Origin: an uncultured Solimonas sp.
GTDB taxonomy: Bacteria > Pseudomonadota > Gammaproteobacteria > Nevskiales > Nevskiaceae
Direction: 5' to 3'
Assembly (NCBI GenBank): GCA_946478985.1
Contig: CAMLDZ010000042.1
Coordinates: 1-24,262, forward strand
Length of the DNA stretch: 24,262 nucleotides
The notes beneath the pieces are model-generated. The model was not told where the DNA came from. It was given only the letters and a program-made list of their open reading frames with translations, and searched no databases. Both the position numbers and the translations under genes were made by a program. The stretch's first letter is position 1; every line of letters begins with the position of its first letter. Below are positions 1-11,407 of this stretch, in pieces.

Positions 1-170
1 ATGCCGAACACCGCCACCTCGAAGCGTCCCGCCATCGCCATGACGATCGCGTAGAAGCCGCCGAACAGCGTCCCGGTGGTCACCAGGTTGGGGATCAGAT
101 AGATGCCCTTGCGGCGGGGCTTGGCGGGCGGATGCGGTTCCATGGACTCGGCGCTTTGGTTGGCGGCCAT
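1..170 (-). CDS. pssA: CDP-diacylglycerol--serine O-phosphatidyltransferase, N-terminal fragment
   Basis: This is the first 56 codons of a leftward gene that runs off the left edge. The product begins MAANQSAESMEPHPPAKPRR and continues into a segment reading KGIYLIPNLVTTGTLFGGFY, then AIVMAMAGRFEVAVFG. A short polar head ending in basic residues, then the PNLxTxxxLFxGFYAIV stretch and GRFE, is the familiar start of the PssA membrane enzyme. PssA condenses CDP-diacylglycerol with serine to make phosphatidylserine, the precursor of phosphatidylethanolamine. The catalytic CDP-alcohol phosphotransferase motif lies outside the window. A second in-frame ATG at 143 is possible; neither start has a clear ribosome binding site. 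Known context: pssA follows ilvC in pseudomonads. Here a barrel gene and a terminator sit between them, so its promoter is not obvious. Confidence 0.82.
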   Translation of the reverse strand, partial: MAANQSAESMEPHPPAKPRRKGIYLIPNLVTTGTLFGGFYAIVMAMAGRFEVAVFG

Positions 171-189
171 CTTACTGGCAGCACCGCCC

Positions 190-220
190 GAAAAGTAGCG
201 CGCCGCAGCGCAGGCGCGCT
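190..220 (-). terminator. Rho-independent terminator of the outer-membrane protein gene
   Basis: On the minus strand an 8-bp perfect stem AGCGCGCC/GGCGCGCT with an 8-nt loop is followed by ACTTTTC. The stem starts at the base next to the stop codon of the barrel gene and lies 27 nt before the pssA start codon. It should separate the two transcripts. Confidence 0.65.
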
Positions 221-865
221 TCAGAAGCGGCCGATCAGGAACACGCCGATGTTGTTGGCGTCGTACTGGTAGCCGAACTCGTCTTCGTAGTCCATGAAGG
301 TGTAGCGCAGGCCGATATATGACCAGCCCGCCTCGATCATGAAGCCGGAAGCGTCTTCGAGCTTGAAGTTCGGCCCGATGTCGTCGCCGTGGAACTCGAT
401 CTTGTTGTGGTGAACGAAGCCGCCGCCGAGGAACCAGCCGGCATCGAAGATGTAGTCCACCGCCGCCTCGATCACAAAGCGATCCAGATACAGATCGGCG
501 TTGTCCGCCTTGGTGGTGACGTACTTGTAGCCGAAGGTGCCGCGAAAATCCCAGTTGGACACGGTGCGGTAATGAACGCCGACGTCAAGGCTGACGCCCT
601 GGCCGGCGTTGACGCCCTGCGATGAACCGTCCTCGAAGTAGATTCGGGCAACGTCGTCGCCGCCGAATTCCAAATCGAGCCCCAGCACCAGTCCCCAACT
701 GCTGCGCTCCGGAGCTGGCGGCGCAGGCTGGGCGACCGGGATGGTGTCCGGATAGATCTCCGGCGGTGGCGCTTCTGCAGTAGCGACCTGCGCCATGGCC
801 AGCGACGGCGAGCACGCCAGACCAACGACACAAACCCAGCGAGCTGCGATGCGATACGTCCCCAT
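221..865 (-). CDS. Small outer-membrane beta-barrel protein, function unknown
   Basis: The 214-residue product has an export signal (basic start, hydrophobic core around residues 11-23, likely cleavage after SLAMA at 25). A proline-rich linker follows (about residues 30-55, APPPEIYP to QPAPPAPERS). The rest alternates polar and hydrophobic residues in strand-length blocks such as WGLVLGLDLEFGG, VSLDVGVHYRTV, FRGTFGYKYVTT and NNIGVFLIGRF. The last residue is phenylalanine, the usual C-terminal signature of proteins inserted by the BAM complex. This fits an eight-strand type barrel; no enzyme motif is visible. The start at 865 is supported by GGGGGA a few bases upstream. It is flanked by the ilvC terminator upstream and its own terminator downstream, so it is probably a single-gene unit. 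A role in the envelope is inferred only from its architecture. Confidence 0.72.
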   Translation of the reverse strand: MGTYRIAARWVCVVGLACSPSLAMAQVATAEAPPPEIYPDTIPVAQPAPPAPERSSWGLVLGLDLEFGGDDVARIYFEDGSSQGVNAGQGVSLDVGVHYRTVSNWDFRGTFGYKYVTTKADNADLYLDRFVIEAAVDYIFDAGWFLGGGFVHHNKIEFHGDDIGPNFKLEDASGFMIEAGWSYIGLRYTFMDYEDEFGYQYDANNIGVFLIGRF

Positions 866-987
866 GTCATCCCCCGATGCACGTCCCTGTATGACTCGGA
901 ATGCTAGCGGGCCTGGCGCGGCCGCGGTTGAGCATCGGTCTGCGCCAATGAGACCTGGCTCGCAGTTGCCAGCCTGGTCCGCCGGGC

Positions 988-1018
988 AAAAAAAGAAGGC
1001 GCCTTGCGGCGCCTTCCA
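988..1018 (-). terminator. Rho-independent terminator after ilvC
   Basis: On the minus strand a perfect 9-bp stem GAAGGCGCC/GGCGCCTTC with a 4-nt loop is followed directly by seven T residues (plus-strand A-run at 988-994). It lies about 40 nt past the ilvC stop codon and is a textbook intrinsic terminator for the ilvH-ilvC unit. Confidence 0.9.
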
Positions 1019-1058
1019 AAACTCCGGTGAGTCTTTGTTTTAATTGTTCGCAGAAACC

Positions 1059-2153
<1,095 letters not shown>

Positions 2154-2168
2154 CTATCCGGTGACGCC

Positions 2169-2669
2169 TCAGACCACCGGAACCGCCAGCACGCGCTGGC
2201 CGCGTTCCAGCGCGGCGACGCCCGAGCGGACGAGCTCCAAGACAGTGCCGATCCGGCTCACCGCCTCGATGAAGGCGTCGACTTCGGCGCCGGTGCCGGC
2301 CAGCTGCAGGATACGCACCTGCTCGCTCTCGTCCAGCAGCACGGCACGGTACGCGTGCGCGACATCGAGCAACGGACGCGAATTGCCGCCGACGTCGATC
2401 TTCGCCAGCACCAGCTCGCGTTCGACGTGCTCGCTGCTCGACAGATCGACGATCTCCACCACATCGATCAGCTTGCGGGTCTGCTTGATGATCTGCTCGA
2501 TCACGGCGTCGGAGCCGCTGGTGACCAGGGTCAGGCGCGATACCGCGGCATCGTGGGTCGGCGCGACCGACAAGGAGTCGATGTTATAGCCGCGCGATGA
2601 AAACATGCCCGCCACGCGCGCCAGTGCGCCGGCTTCGTTTTGCAGCAGAATCGAGATGATATGACGCAT
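2169..2669 (-). CDS. ilvH: Acetolactate synthase small (regulatory) subunit
   Basis: The 166-residue product begins MRHIISILLQNEAGALARVA and continues GMFSSRGYNIDSLSVAPTHD, the standard N-terminal ACT domain of the AHAS regulatory subunit. A C-terminal regulatory half follows (RPLLDVAHAYRAVLLDES, VRILQLAGTGAEVDAFIEAV). The subunit stabilises the catalytic subunit and confers valine feedback inhibition. Length and start agree with the family. No Shine-Dalgarno sequence is close to the ATG, and a weak TAAGAT at 2679-2684 would place the transcript start almost on it, so translation may be leaderless; that is a guess. It reads away from the catalytic subunit gene rather than following it, unlike the usual ilvBH order, and is followed by ilvC. 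Confidence 0.95.
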   Translation of the reverse strand: MRHIISILLQNEAGALARVAGMFSSRGYNIDSLSVAPTHDAAVSRLTLVTSGSDAVIEQIIKQTRKLIDVVEIVDLSSSEHVERELVLAKIDVGGNSRPLLDVAHAYRAVLLDESEQVRILQLAGTGAEVDAFIEAVSRIGTVLELVRSGVAALERGQRVLAVPVV

Positions 2670-2717
2670 AGGGCGCGCATCTTAGTGACTCCCCGCCCAG
2701 AAATCACGCCTGCGTTC

Positions 2718-2735
2718 GCGCCTGCCGGCAGGCGC
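2718..2735. repeat. 18-bp perfect palindrome between ilvH and ilvB
   Basis: GCGCCTGCCGGCAGGCGC is identical to its reverse complement. It sits 48 bp upstream of the ilvH start and 49 bp before the candidate ilvB -35 box. It could be a regulator site or a stem in an RNA; the sequence does not decide between these. Confidence 0.45.
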
Positions 2736-2783
2736 CGGCGATCAGACCGCCCGCCAACCGCCGGCCGCGGGGCCTTGCGGCTA

Positions 2784-2812
2784 TTGGGCGGGCCGGCCAA
2801 ACAGGCTAATAT
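2784..2812 (+). promoter_or_regulatory. Candidate sigma-70 promoter of the acetolactate synthase large subunit gene
   Basis: TTGGGC (2784-2789) and TAATAT (2807-2812) are separated by exactly 17 bp, placing a transcript start about 28 bp before the ATG at 2847. The short leader leaves no room for a peptide attenuator. Confidence 0.5.
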
Positions 2813-2846
2813 CGCGCCCCCGTTTGCCCCGCCCGGCCGAAATGCC

Positions 2847-4691
2847 ATGAACGCTGTCCTGAAGTCCGCCCATCCTCTCGCCGGCCGCTCGATGTCTGGG
2901 GCGGACATGCTCGTCCAGATCCTGGCCGACGAGGGCGTCGATGTGGTGTTCGGCTACAGCGGCGGCGCCATTTTGCCGAGCTACGATGCCATTTTCCGCT
3001 TCAACGCCCAGAACCCGCGCGCCGACGGCCGCGAGCCGCTGCCGCTGATCGTGCCGGCCAACGAGCAGGCTGCCGGATTCATGGCAGCCGGCTATTCGCG
3101 CGCCTCCGGCAAGGTCGGCGTCTGCATGGTGACCTCCGGCCCGGGCGCTACCAATACGGTGACGCCGGTCCGCGACTGCATGGCCGATTCGATCCCGATG
3201 GTGGTGATCTGCGGCCAGGTGCCGACCGCCGCCGTCGGCACCGACGCCTTCCAGGAGGCGCCGATCAGCTCGATCATGGGAGCCGCCGCCAAGCACGTGT
3301 TTTTGGTCACCGACGCGACCAAGCTGGAAGCCACCGTGCGCAGCGCCTTCGAGATTGCCCGCACCGGCCGTCCGGGCCCGGTGGTGATCGACATCCCCAA
3401 GGACGTGCAGAACTGGACCGGCCTGTTCAGGGGCGAAGGCACCCTGTCGCTGCCGGGCTACCGCGCGCGCCTCAAGGAGGTCTACGACAACCTCGTCACC
3501 GCTGAGCAGCAAGCCCGCTTCCTGAGCCTGCTGCGCGAGGCCAAGCGGCCGCTGATCTATGCCGGCGGCGGCGTCATCCATGGCGAGGCCTCGGCCACGC
3601 TGCGCGCCTTCGCCCAGGCGTTCGGCATTCCGGTGACGACGACGCTGATGGGCATCGGCGCGGTCGACACCACCGAGGCGCTGAGCCTGCAGATGCTGGG
3701 CATGCACGGCACCGCGTTCGCCAACTATGCGACCGACGACTGCGATTTCCTGATCGCGATCGGTGCCCGCTTCGACGATCGCGTCGCCGGCAACCCGGGC
3801 AAGTTCGCGCGCGGCGCCAAGACCATCGCGCACTTCGACATCGATCCGTCGGAGATCAACAAGGTCAAGCGCGTGCACTGGCATCATGTGGGCGAGCTCA
3901 ATCGCGCGCTCAAGACGCTGCAGGACTACCTGCAGGCGCAGGGCTTCAAGCCCGATTACGGCGCCTGGCACGCGCACATCGCCGAGCTGAAGAAGACCTA
4001 CGCGATGAACTACGAGCGCGGCGGCGAGCTGATCCAGCCGCATGCCGTGATCGAGGAGATCAACAAGATCACCAAGGGCGAGGCCGTGGTCGCCACCGGC
4101 GTCGGCCAGCACCAGATGTGGGCGGCGCAATACTTCGACTTCAAGCAGCCCCGTCTGTGGCTCACCTCCGGCTCGATGGGCACGATGGGCTTCGGCCTGC
4201 CGGCGGCGCTGGGCGCTGCATTCGCGCAGCCGGGCAAGGTCGTCATCGACATCGACGGCGATGCCTCGATCCGCATGAATTTCGGCGAGATCGAGACCGC
4301 CACCACCTACAACCTGCCGGTCAAGGTTGTGGTGCTCAACAACAACGGCGACGGCATGGTCAAGCAGTGGCAGCGCCTGTTCTTCGACTCGCGCTATGCC
4401 GGCTCCGACAAGACCCTGCACACCAAGGACTTCATCAAGGCCGCGCAGGCCGACGGCTACAAGTTCGCCGCCCGCGTCGAGCGCCGGCAAGACCTGGCGC
4501 GCGTCGTCGCCGAGTTCATCGCCTTCCCCGGCCCGGCGCTGCTGGAAGTGATGATCGACCCGATGGCCTCGGTCTACCCGATGGTCGGCCCCGGCCAGTC
4601 CTATGACCAGATGATCACCGGCGACTGGATTCCGTCGCGCAGCTCGGCGCCGACCGTCAAGGTCGATGCGAGCAGCACGCAGATGTTCTGA
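2847..4691 (+). CDS. ilvB: Acetolactate synthase large (catalytic) subunit, Ilv2-like
   Basis: The product (614 residues) is a thiamine-diphosphate enzyme that joins two pyruvates, or pyruvate and 2-oxobutyrate, in the first common step of branched-chain amino acid synthesis. Visible landmarks are FGYSGGAILPSYDA (35-48), the catalytic glutamate E73 in ANEQAAGFMAAGYSRASGKV, VTSGPGATNTVTP, GQVPTAAVGTDAFQEA, the central FAD-binding region, and the cofactor motif beginning DIDGDASIRMNFGE near 470, followed by NNNGDGMVKQWQRLFFDSRY. Two usual residues differ: Asn replaces His before the catalytic Glu, and GDA replaces GDG. The VTPVRDCMADSIPMVV and GQVPTAAVGTDAFQEA stretches resemble yeast Ilv2 more than the common bacterial IlvB/IlvI, judged from memory. 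The upstream open frame is GC-driven; the ATG at 2847 follows the candidate promoter but lacks a clear ribosome binding site. A later start at 2892 is less likely. Confidence 0.9.
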   Translation: MNAVLKSAHPLAGRSMSGADMLVQILADEGVDVVFGYSGGAILPSYDAIFRFNAQNPRADGREPLPLIVPANEQAAGFMAAGYSRASGKVGVCMVTSGPGATNTVTPVRDCMADSIPMVVICGQVPTAAVGTDAFQEAPISSIMGAAAKHVFLVTDATKLEATVRSAFEIARTGRPGPVVIDIPKDVQNWTGLFRGEGTLSLPGYRARLKEVYDNLVTAEQQARFLSLLREAKRPLIYAGGGVIHGEASATLRAFAQAFGIPVTTTLMGIGAVDTTEALSLQMLGMHGTAFANYATDDCDFLIAIGARFDDRVAGNPGKFARGAKTIAHFDIDPSEINKVKRVHWHHVGELNRALKTLQDYLQAQGFKPDYGAWHAHIAELKKTYAMNYERGGELIQPHAVIEEINKITKGEAVVATGVGQHQMWAAQYFDFKQPRLWLTSGSMGTMGFGLPAALGAAFAQPGKVVIDIDGDASIRMNFGEIETATTYNLPVKVVVLNNNGDGMVKQWQRLFFDSRYAGSDKTLHTKDFIKAAQADGYKFAARVERRQDLARVVAEFIAFPGPALLEVMIDPMASVYPMVGPGQSYDQMITGDWIPSRSSAPTVKVDASSTQMF

Positions 4692-4706
4692 GCCGCAAGC
4701 GCTTCA

Positions 4707-4735
4707 AAAAAACGCCCGCTTCACGCGGGCGTTTT
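4707..4735. terminator. Bidirectional terminator between ilvB and the SDR gene
   Basis: A 9-bp stem AACGCCCGC/GCGGGCGTT (4711-4719 and 4725-4733) with a 5-nt loop has an A-run on the left and TTTT on the right. It can stop rightward ilvB transcripts and the converging leftward SDR transcript. Confidence 0.85.
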
Positions 4736-4740
4736 GCTGC

Positions 4741-5601
4741 TCAGGCCTTGTATTTGTAGTAATCAGGCCGCCCCGCCGTCCACATTTCCCCCCACAGTCG
4801 CCCTCCCCCGTCGATCGTCAGCACCTCGCCCGTCACGAAGCTGCCGCTGGGTGCGCTCAGATAGATGCAGCCTTCGGCGATCTCCATCGGCGTCGCCGGG
4901 CGCTTGAGCGGATTGGCCAGCGGAAACTCGGCTCGCCCTTCCGGCGGATAGACATCGAGCCCTTCGGTCGCCGTCAGGCCCGGCGCCACGCAGTTGACGC
5001 GGATCCCCAGCGGCGCCCATTCCACGGCGACCGTGCGCACGGCGCCGATCACACCGGCACGCGCCGCCACCGAATGCGCGATGCCCGGCATGCCGCGCTC
5101 GGTGACGACCACGACATTGACGATGGAGCCCGGGCCGCCATGCTCGCGCCAGTGCTTCGCCGCCCGCTGCATCACGTACCAGCTGGCGTTGAGATTGTTG
5201 TTGATGACGGCGTTCCAGCCGTTGGCCGAGTAGTCGATCGCCGGCTGCGCGAACTGGCCGCCGGCACTGCTGACCACGCCGTCGAGCCGGCCGAAGTCGC
5301 GCTCGACCCGCGCAAACAGCAGCTCGACCTGATCCGGCTCGCGGACATTGGCAAGCTGCGCGTGCACCTCGGCACCGCGCCTCCGCGCAAATGCCGCGAC
5401 GCGCTCGAGCTTGTCAGCCGTGCGGCCACAGATCACGACACGCGCACCGAGCCGCGCAAACAGCAAGGCCACCGTACGGCCGATGCCGCCGCCACCGCCG
5501 GTCACCAGCAAGGTCTGCCCTGAAAAAAGATCGCCGCGATAGACTGTCGGCGCCGACCACAGCGCCGACAGTTCCGCATCCCGCTCGTCGCTGGTCTCCA
5601 T
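4741..5601 (-). CDS. SDR-family oxidoreductase, dienoyl-CoA-reductase/citronellol-dehydrogenase-like
   Basis: The 286-residue product has the short-chain dehydrogenase fold: the nucleotide motif TGGGGGIG (34-41), CGRTADK after beta-2 (arginine suggesting NADPH), the SSAGG equivalent of NNAG (111-115), and a C-terminal FVTGEVLTIDGGGRLWGEMW. The usual YxxxK catalytic pair is absent; the aligned residues are S177-V-A-A-R181 within GIAHSVAARAGV. This HSxAARAG pattern is familiar from SDRs near terpene and fatty-acid catabolic genes (AtuG-like) and from 2,4-dienoyl-CoA reductases, which do not use Tyr in the usual way. It is the second gene of a leftward pair, six bases after the acyl-CoA dehydrogenase stop. 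The ATG at 5601 was taken; a GTG at 5604 is an alternative. The substrate is unknown. Confidence 0.82.
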   Translation of the reverse strand: METSDERDAELSALWSAPTVYRGDLFSGQTLLVTGGGGGIGRTVALLFARLGARVVICGRTADKLERVAAFARRRGAEVHAQLANVREPDQVELLFARVERDFGRLDGVVSSAGGQFAQPAIDYSANGWNAVINNNLNASWYVMQRAAKHWREHGGPGSIVNVVVVTERGMPGIAHSVAARAGVIGAVRTVAVEWAPLGIRVNCVAPGLTATEGLDVYPPEGRAEFPLANPLKRPATPMEIAEGCIYLSAPSGSFVTGEVLTIDGGGRLWGEMWTAGRPDYYKYKA

Positions 5602-5607
5602 CACTTG

Positions 5608-6816
5608 CTACGACTTCAGCAGCTCGCCAGCGATGATCATCTTGCGCACCTCGGTGGTGCCGGCGCCGATCTCCAGCAGCTTGGTCGAGCGGAACAGACG
5701 GTTGATCTCGGACTCCCAGATGTAGCCGCTGCCGCCGTGGATCTGCACGGCATCGTTGAGCACCTGATTGACGGTGTCGGCGGCGTACATCATGCCGGCC
5801 GCGGTCAGCTTGTGAATCTCGCCGCGCCCGCCCTGGCTCTCGTCGACGCCGTTGCAGGCGCGCAGCACCTGGTAGGTGAACAACCGCATCGACTCCAGGC
5901 GCACGTACATCTGCGCGATCATCGACTGCACCATCTGGAAATCGGCGATCGGCCGGCCGAACTGCTGCCGCTGCTTGGCGTAGTCGATCGACAGCTGCAG
6001 CGCACGCTCGGCGACGCCCAGGCAGATCGGCGCGATCATCGCGCGCTCCAGATCCAGACCCGACATCACGATCTTCACGCCACGATTCTCTTCGCCGACG
6101 AGGTTCTCGACCGGCACCCGGCAGTCGTCGAACACCAGCTCGGCGGTCTGCGAACCGCGAAAGCCCATCTTCACCAGCTTCTGCGCCACCTTGAAGCCCG
6201 GGAAGTCCTTTTCGACGATGAATGCCGAAATGCCGTGCTGGCCGCGGTCCTTGTCGGTCTTGGCATAGACCAGCAGCACGTCGGCGACCGGCCCGTTGGT
6301 GATGTAGATCTTGCGGCCGTTGAGGATGTAGTGCCCGTCTTCGCGGCGCGCCGTGGTGCGCATCGAACCCAGCGCGTCGGAACCGGCGCCGGGTTCGGTC
6401 AGGCCCAGTGCGCCGATCAGCGTGCCCTTGTTCAGGCCCGGCAGGTACTTCTGCTTCTGCGCTTCGTTGCCGTTGCGCAGGATGTTGTTCATGCACAGGT
6501 TCTCATGCGCGACCCAGGACAGCGCCAGCGCATGGTTCCAGCGCGAGAAGGCCTGCATGATCAGGCCGGCGCTGAAGAGGTCGAGCCCGGCGCCGCCGTA
6601 CTGCTCCGGCGCGGTGACGCCGAAGTAACCGGTCGCGCCGATCTTCGGAAAGATCTCGGCCGGCCACCACTCTTCGTCATCCATTCGCTGCGCCAGCGGG
6701 TAGAACTCCTTGCGCGCAAAGCGGTCGGCGGCATCCAGGATCTCCTGCTCGGTATCGGACAGGCCCGCAAAGGTCTGCGCGAATGACGGGGCCGAGGCGG
6801 CGGCAGCATGGCTCAT
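5608..6816 (-). CDS. Acyl-CoA dehydrogenase, isovaleryl-CoA dehydrogenase type
   Basis: The 402-residue flavoprotein shows the family segments LGLTEPGAGSDALG (138-150), YITNG (171-175), FRGSQTAELVFDDCRVP (219-235), YAKQRQQFGRPI (279-290) and QIHGGSGYIWESEINRLFRS (358-377). The catalytic base position of most acyl-CoA dehydrogenases is occupied by alanine (EIGAGTTEV, 382-390), while E257 lies in MSGLDLERAM. This combination is typical of isovaleryl-CoA dehydrogenase and its relatives (LiuA, AtuD), which act on 3-methyl-branched acyl-CoAs and pass electrons to ETF. The ATG at 6816 follows AGGAG with six bases between; the longer open frame upstream runs antisense to the TetR gene and is rejected. 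It is divergent from the TetR gene across a palindrome. The exact chain length of the substrate cannot be read from the sequence. Confidence 0.88.
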   Translation of the reverse strand: MSHAAAASAPSFAQTFAGLSDTEQEILDAADRFARKEFYPLAQRMDDEEWWPAEIFPKIGATGYFGVTAPEQYGGAGLDLFSAGLIMQAFSRWNHALALSWVAHENLCMNNILRNGNEAQKQKYLPGLNKGTLIGALGLTEPGAGSDALGSMRTTARREDGHYILNGRKIYITNGPVADVLLVYAKTDKDRGQHGISAFIVEKDFPGFKVAQKLVKMGFRGSQTAELVFDDCRVPVENLVGEENRGVKIVMSGLDLERAMIAPICLGVAERALQLSIDYAKQRQQFGRPIADFQMVQSMIAQMYVRLESMRLFTYQVLRACNGVDESQGGRGEIHKLTAAGMMYAADTVNQVLNDAVQIHGGSGYIWESEINRLFRSTKLLEIGAGTTEVRKMIIAGELLKS

Positions 6817-6876
6817 GCATCTCTCCTGCGCGTTCTTGTGTGTTGAGACTGCGGTCATCGCGCGGCCGTCGACCGC

Positions 6877-6906
6877 TTGACCTGGTGAGTTTGACTCACC
6901 AATACT
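6877..6906 (+). promoter_or_regulatory. Candidate promoter of the TetR gene and catabolic operon
   Basis: TTGACC (6877-6882) and AATACT (6901-6906) are 18 bp apart. The 19-bp palindrome fills the spacer, so a bound repressor would block RNA polymerase. The -10 box is a poor match. Confidence 0.35.
6883..6901. promoter_or_regulatory. Likely TetR operator, 19-bp palindrome
   Basis: TGGTGAGTTTGACTCACCA consists of two perfect 8-bp arms around TTG. It lies in the 132-bp gap between the divergent TetR and acyl-CoA dehydrogenase genes. Position, symmetry and length fit a TetR-family dimer site controlling both directions. No second copy was noticed elsewhere in the window. Confidence 0.7.
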
Positions 6907-6929
6907 AGCAAGCACCCGCCCCGATGCAA
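6902..6929 (-). promoter_or_regulatory. Candidate promoter of the acyl-CoA dehydrogenase gene
   Basis: On the minus strand TTGCAT (6924-6929) and TAGTAT (6902-6907) are 16 bp apart. The expected transcript start, near 6895, would fall inside the palindrome. The boxes are weak matches, so the call rests partly on position. Confidence 0.35.
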
Positions 6930-6948
6930 ACCTCATGAGCTGTTCCTG

Positions 6949-7616
6949 ATGGCCAAGTCCCTGCCCGACCGTCCCGCCCGCGTCGCCGCGCCGCGCCTGA
7001 GCCGTGAGCAGCGCATCGGCAAGATTCTCGAAGCTGCCCGCCAGGTCTTCTGCGAAAGAGGCTACGAACAGGCCGCAGTTGCGGAGATCGCCGCCCGCAT
7101 GGGCGTCGTCGAAGGCACGGTGTTCAAATACTTCTCGACCAAGCGCGAACTGCTGCTCAAGGTGCTGGAGCATTGGTACGACGAAATCATCGGCGACGTC
7201 GCTCGCGACCTGTCCGGTGTCGCCGACCTGCGTGAACGCCTGCGCATCGTCATCCACGATCATCTTCGCGTCATCCGCGACTACCCGCTGCTGTGCCGGC
7301 TGATGTTTCGCGAGATCCGCAGCGAAGAGGACTATCACAGCTCGGCGCTGCATCAGAAGAACCGCCACTACACGCGCTTCCTCACCGAGATCATCATCGA
7401 GGGCAGCGCCAGCGGCGTGTTCCGTGCCGGCACCTCGCCGACGCTGACGCGCGATCTGGTGTTCGGCGCCATCGAGCATCTGACCTGGAACTACATCTGC
7501 GGCCGCGGCCGGCTCGATATCAAGCGCATCGCCAACACCCTGACGGCGATGGTCTGCGACGGCATCGCCATGTCTGGCCCTGCCGTTGCCACGACAGACC
7601 CTGCAAGGAACCGCGC

Positions 7617-7620
<4 letters not shown>
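6949..7620 (+). CDS. TetR/AcrR-family transcriptional regulator
   Basis: The 223-residue product has an N-terminal TetR helix-turn-helix at about 20-70: KILEAARQVFCERGYEQAAV, then AEIAARMGVVEGTVFKYFST and KRELLL, all conserved positions of the family. The C-terminal ligand and dimerisation domain (about 75-205) is helical and family-specific, with LCRLMFREIRSEEDYHSS and a late segment LVFGAIEHLTWNY. It is divergent from the acyl-CoA dehydrogenase gene and its stop overlaps the start of the biotin carboxylase gene by ATGA, so it is the first gene of the rightward operon. The likely role is a repressor of the whole locus released by a CoA ester or free acid intermediate, by analogy to regulators such as AtuR or PsrA. 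The ligand is not deducible. Confidence 0.9.
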
Positions 7621-9164
<1,544 letters not shown>

Positions 9165-9281
9165 TGATGCGAGCAGCCTTGAGGGGCCCCGTGCGATGCA
9201 TGGGGATCGCCGCGTCGCGTGTCGGCACACAAGACCGTCGCGCGCACTTTCATCATCCCGACGCCGCCGGAGCGGGCTGAC
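9165..9281 (+). other. Linker between the two halves of the carboxylase alpha subunit
   Basis: This 117-bp stretch (39 codons exactly) keeps the biotin carboxylase and biotin carrier genes in the same frame. After the TAA at 9162-9164 it contains two more in-frame stops (TGA at 9165 and 9180). The rest is open from 9183 to the ATG at 9282. A GTG at 9219 could extend the carrier protein by 21 residues, but GGAG lies nine bases before the ATG at 9282. Confidence 0.7.
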
Positions 9282-9775
9282 ATGCACCACGCATTCAAGC
9301 TGGGTGACGCCGAGCATGGCGTCGAGCTGTCGCGTTCGGCGTCCGGCTACCGGCTGCACCTGGGCGAGCACAGCCACGCGCTGCGCATCGACGGCAGCCT
9401 GCCGGGCCACGGCAGGCTGTCGATCGACGGCCGCGAGATCGAGGTGGTGGTCGCCGTCGACGGCGATGACATCTACATCCACATTGACGGCGAGGCCCAT
9501 CAGCTGCGCTACCGCCATCCGCTAGAACGGCTGGCCGCGCAGGCGCATGGCGGTGCCGACGACGCGATCCGCGCGCCGATGCCCGGCAGCATCGTCAGCA
9601 TCGCGGTGGCGGCCGGCGACGCGGTGAGCCGCGGCCAGACGCTGCTGGTGATGGAGAGCATGAAGATGGAGACGACGATCGTCGCGCCGCGCGACGGCAT
9701 CGTGCAGTGCGTGCAGTACGACAAGGGCCAGACCTTCGATCGCGACGCGCTGCTGCTGAGCCTGGAGCCGCAGGC

Positions 9776-9779
<4 letters not shown>
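9282..9779 (+). CDS. Biotin carrier protein with BT-like domain (split alpha subunit, part 2)
   Basis: The 165-residue product carries the C-terminal half of a methylcrotonyl-/geranyl-CoA carboxylase alpha subunit. Residues 1-80 alternate short strands (YRLHLGEHSHALRIDG, REIEVVVAVDGDDIYIHIDG), consistent with the BT domain that docks alpha to beta. Residues 95-163 are a biotinyl domain: APMPGSIVSIAVAAGD, then VMESMKMETTI, with K128 the expected biotin attachment site, and a closing VQYDKGQTFDRDALLLSLEP. It would shuttle carboxybiotin between the biotin carboxylase and the carboxyltransferase encoded on either side. The ATG at 9282 is preceded by GGAG; its stop overlaps the next ATG (ATGA). 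A single alpha polypeptide is the norm in this family, so a free-standing BT-carrier protein is notable. Confidence 0.88.
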
Positions 9780-11383
<1,604 letters not shown>

Positions 11384-11407
11384 GCAACACCACCGGATCT
11401 TTTGACG

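Noticed and set aside
2640..2846. N-terminal extension of ilvB by 69 residues
   Set aside because: It would overlap ilvH, has no family similarity, and starts upstream of the promoter candidate.
2781..4490. 569-codon leftward open frame opposite ilvB
   Set aside because: Composition is dominated by Arg, Gly, Ala, Asp, Leu and His typical of antisense frames, and ilvB explains the region fully.
9165..9281. Simple sequencing frameshift between biotin carboxylase and carrier
   Set aside because: The two frames are identical in phase and three separate stop codons intervene, so one insertion or deletion error cannot explain the split.
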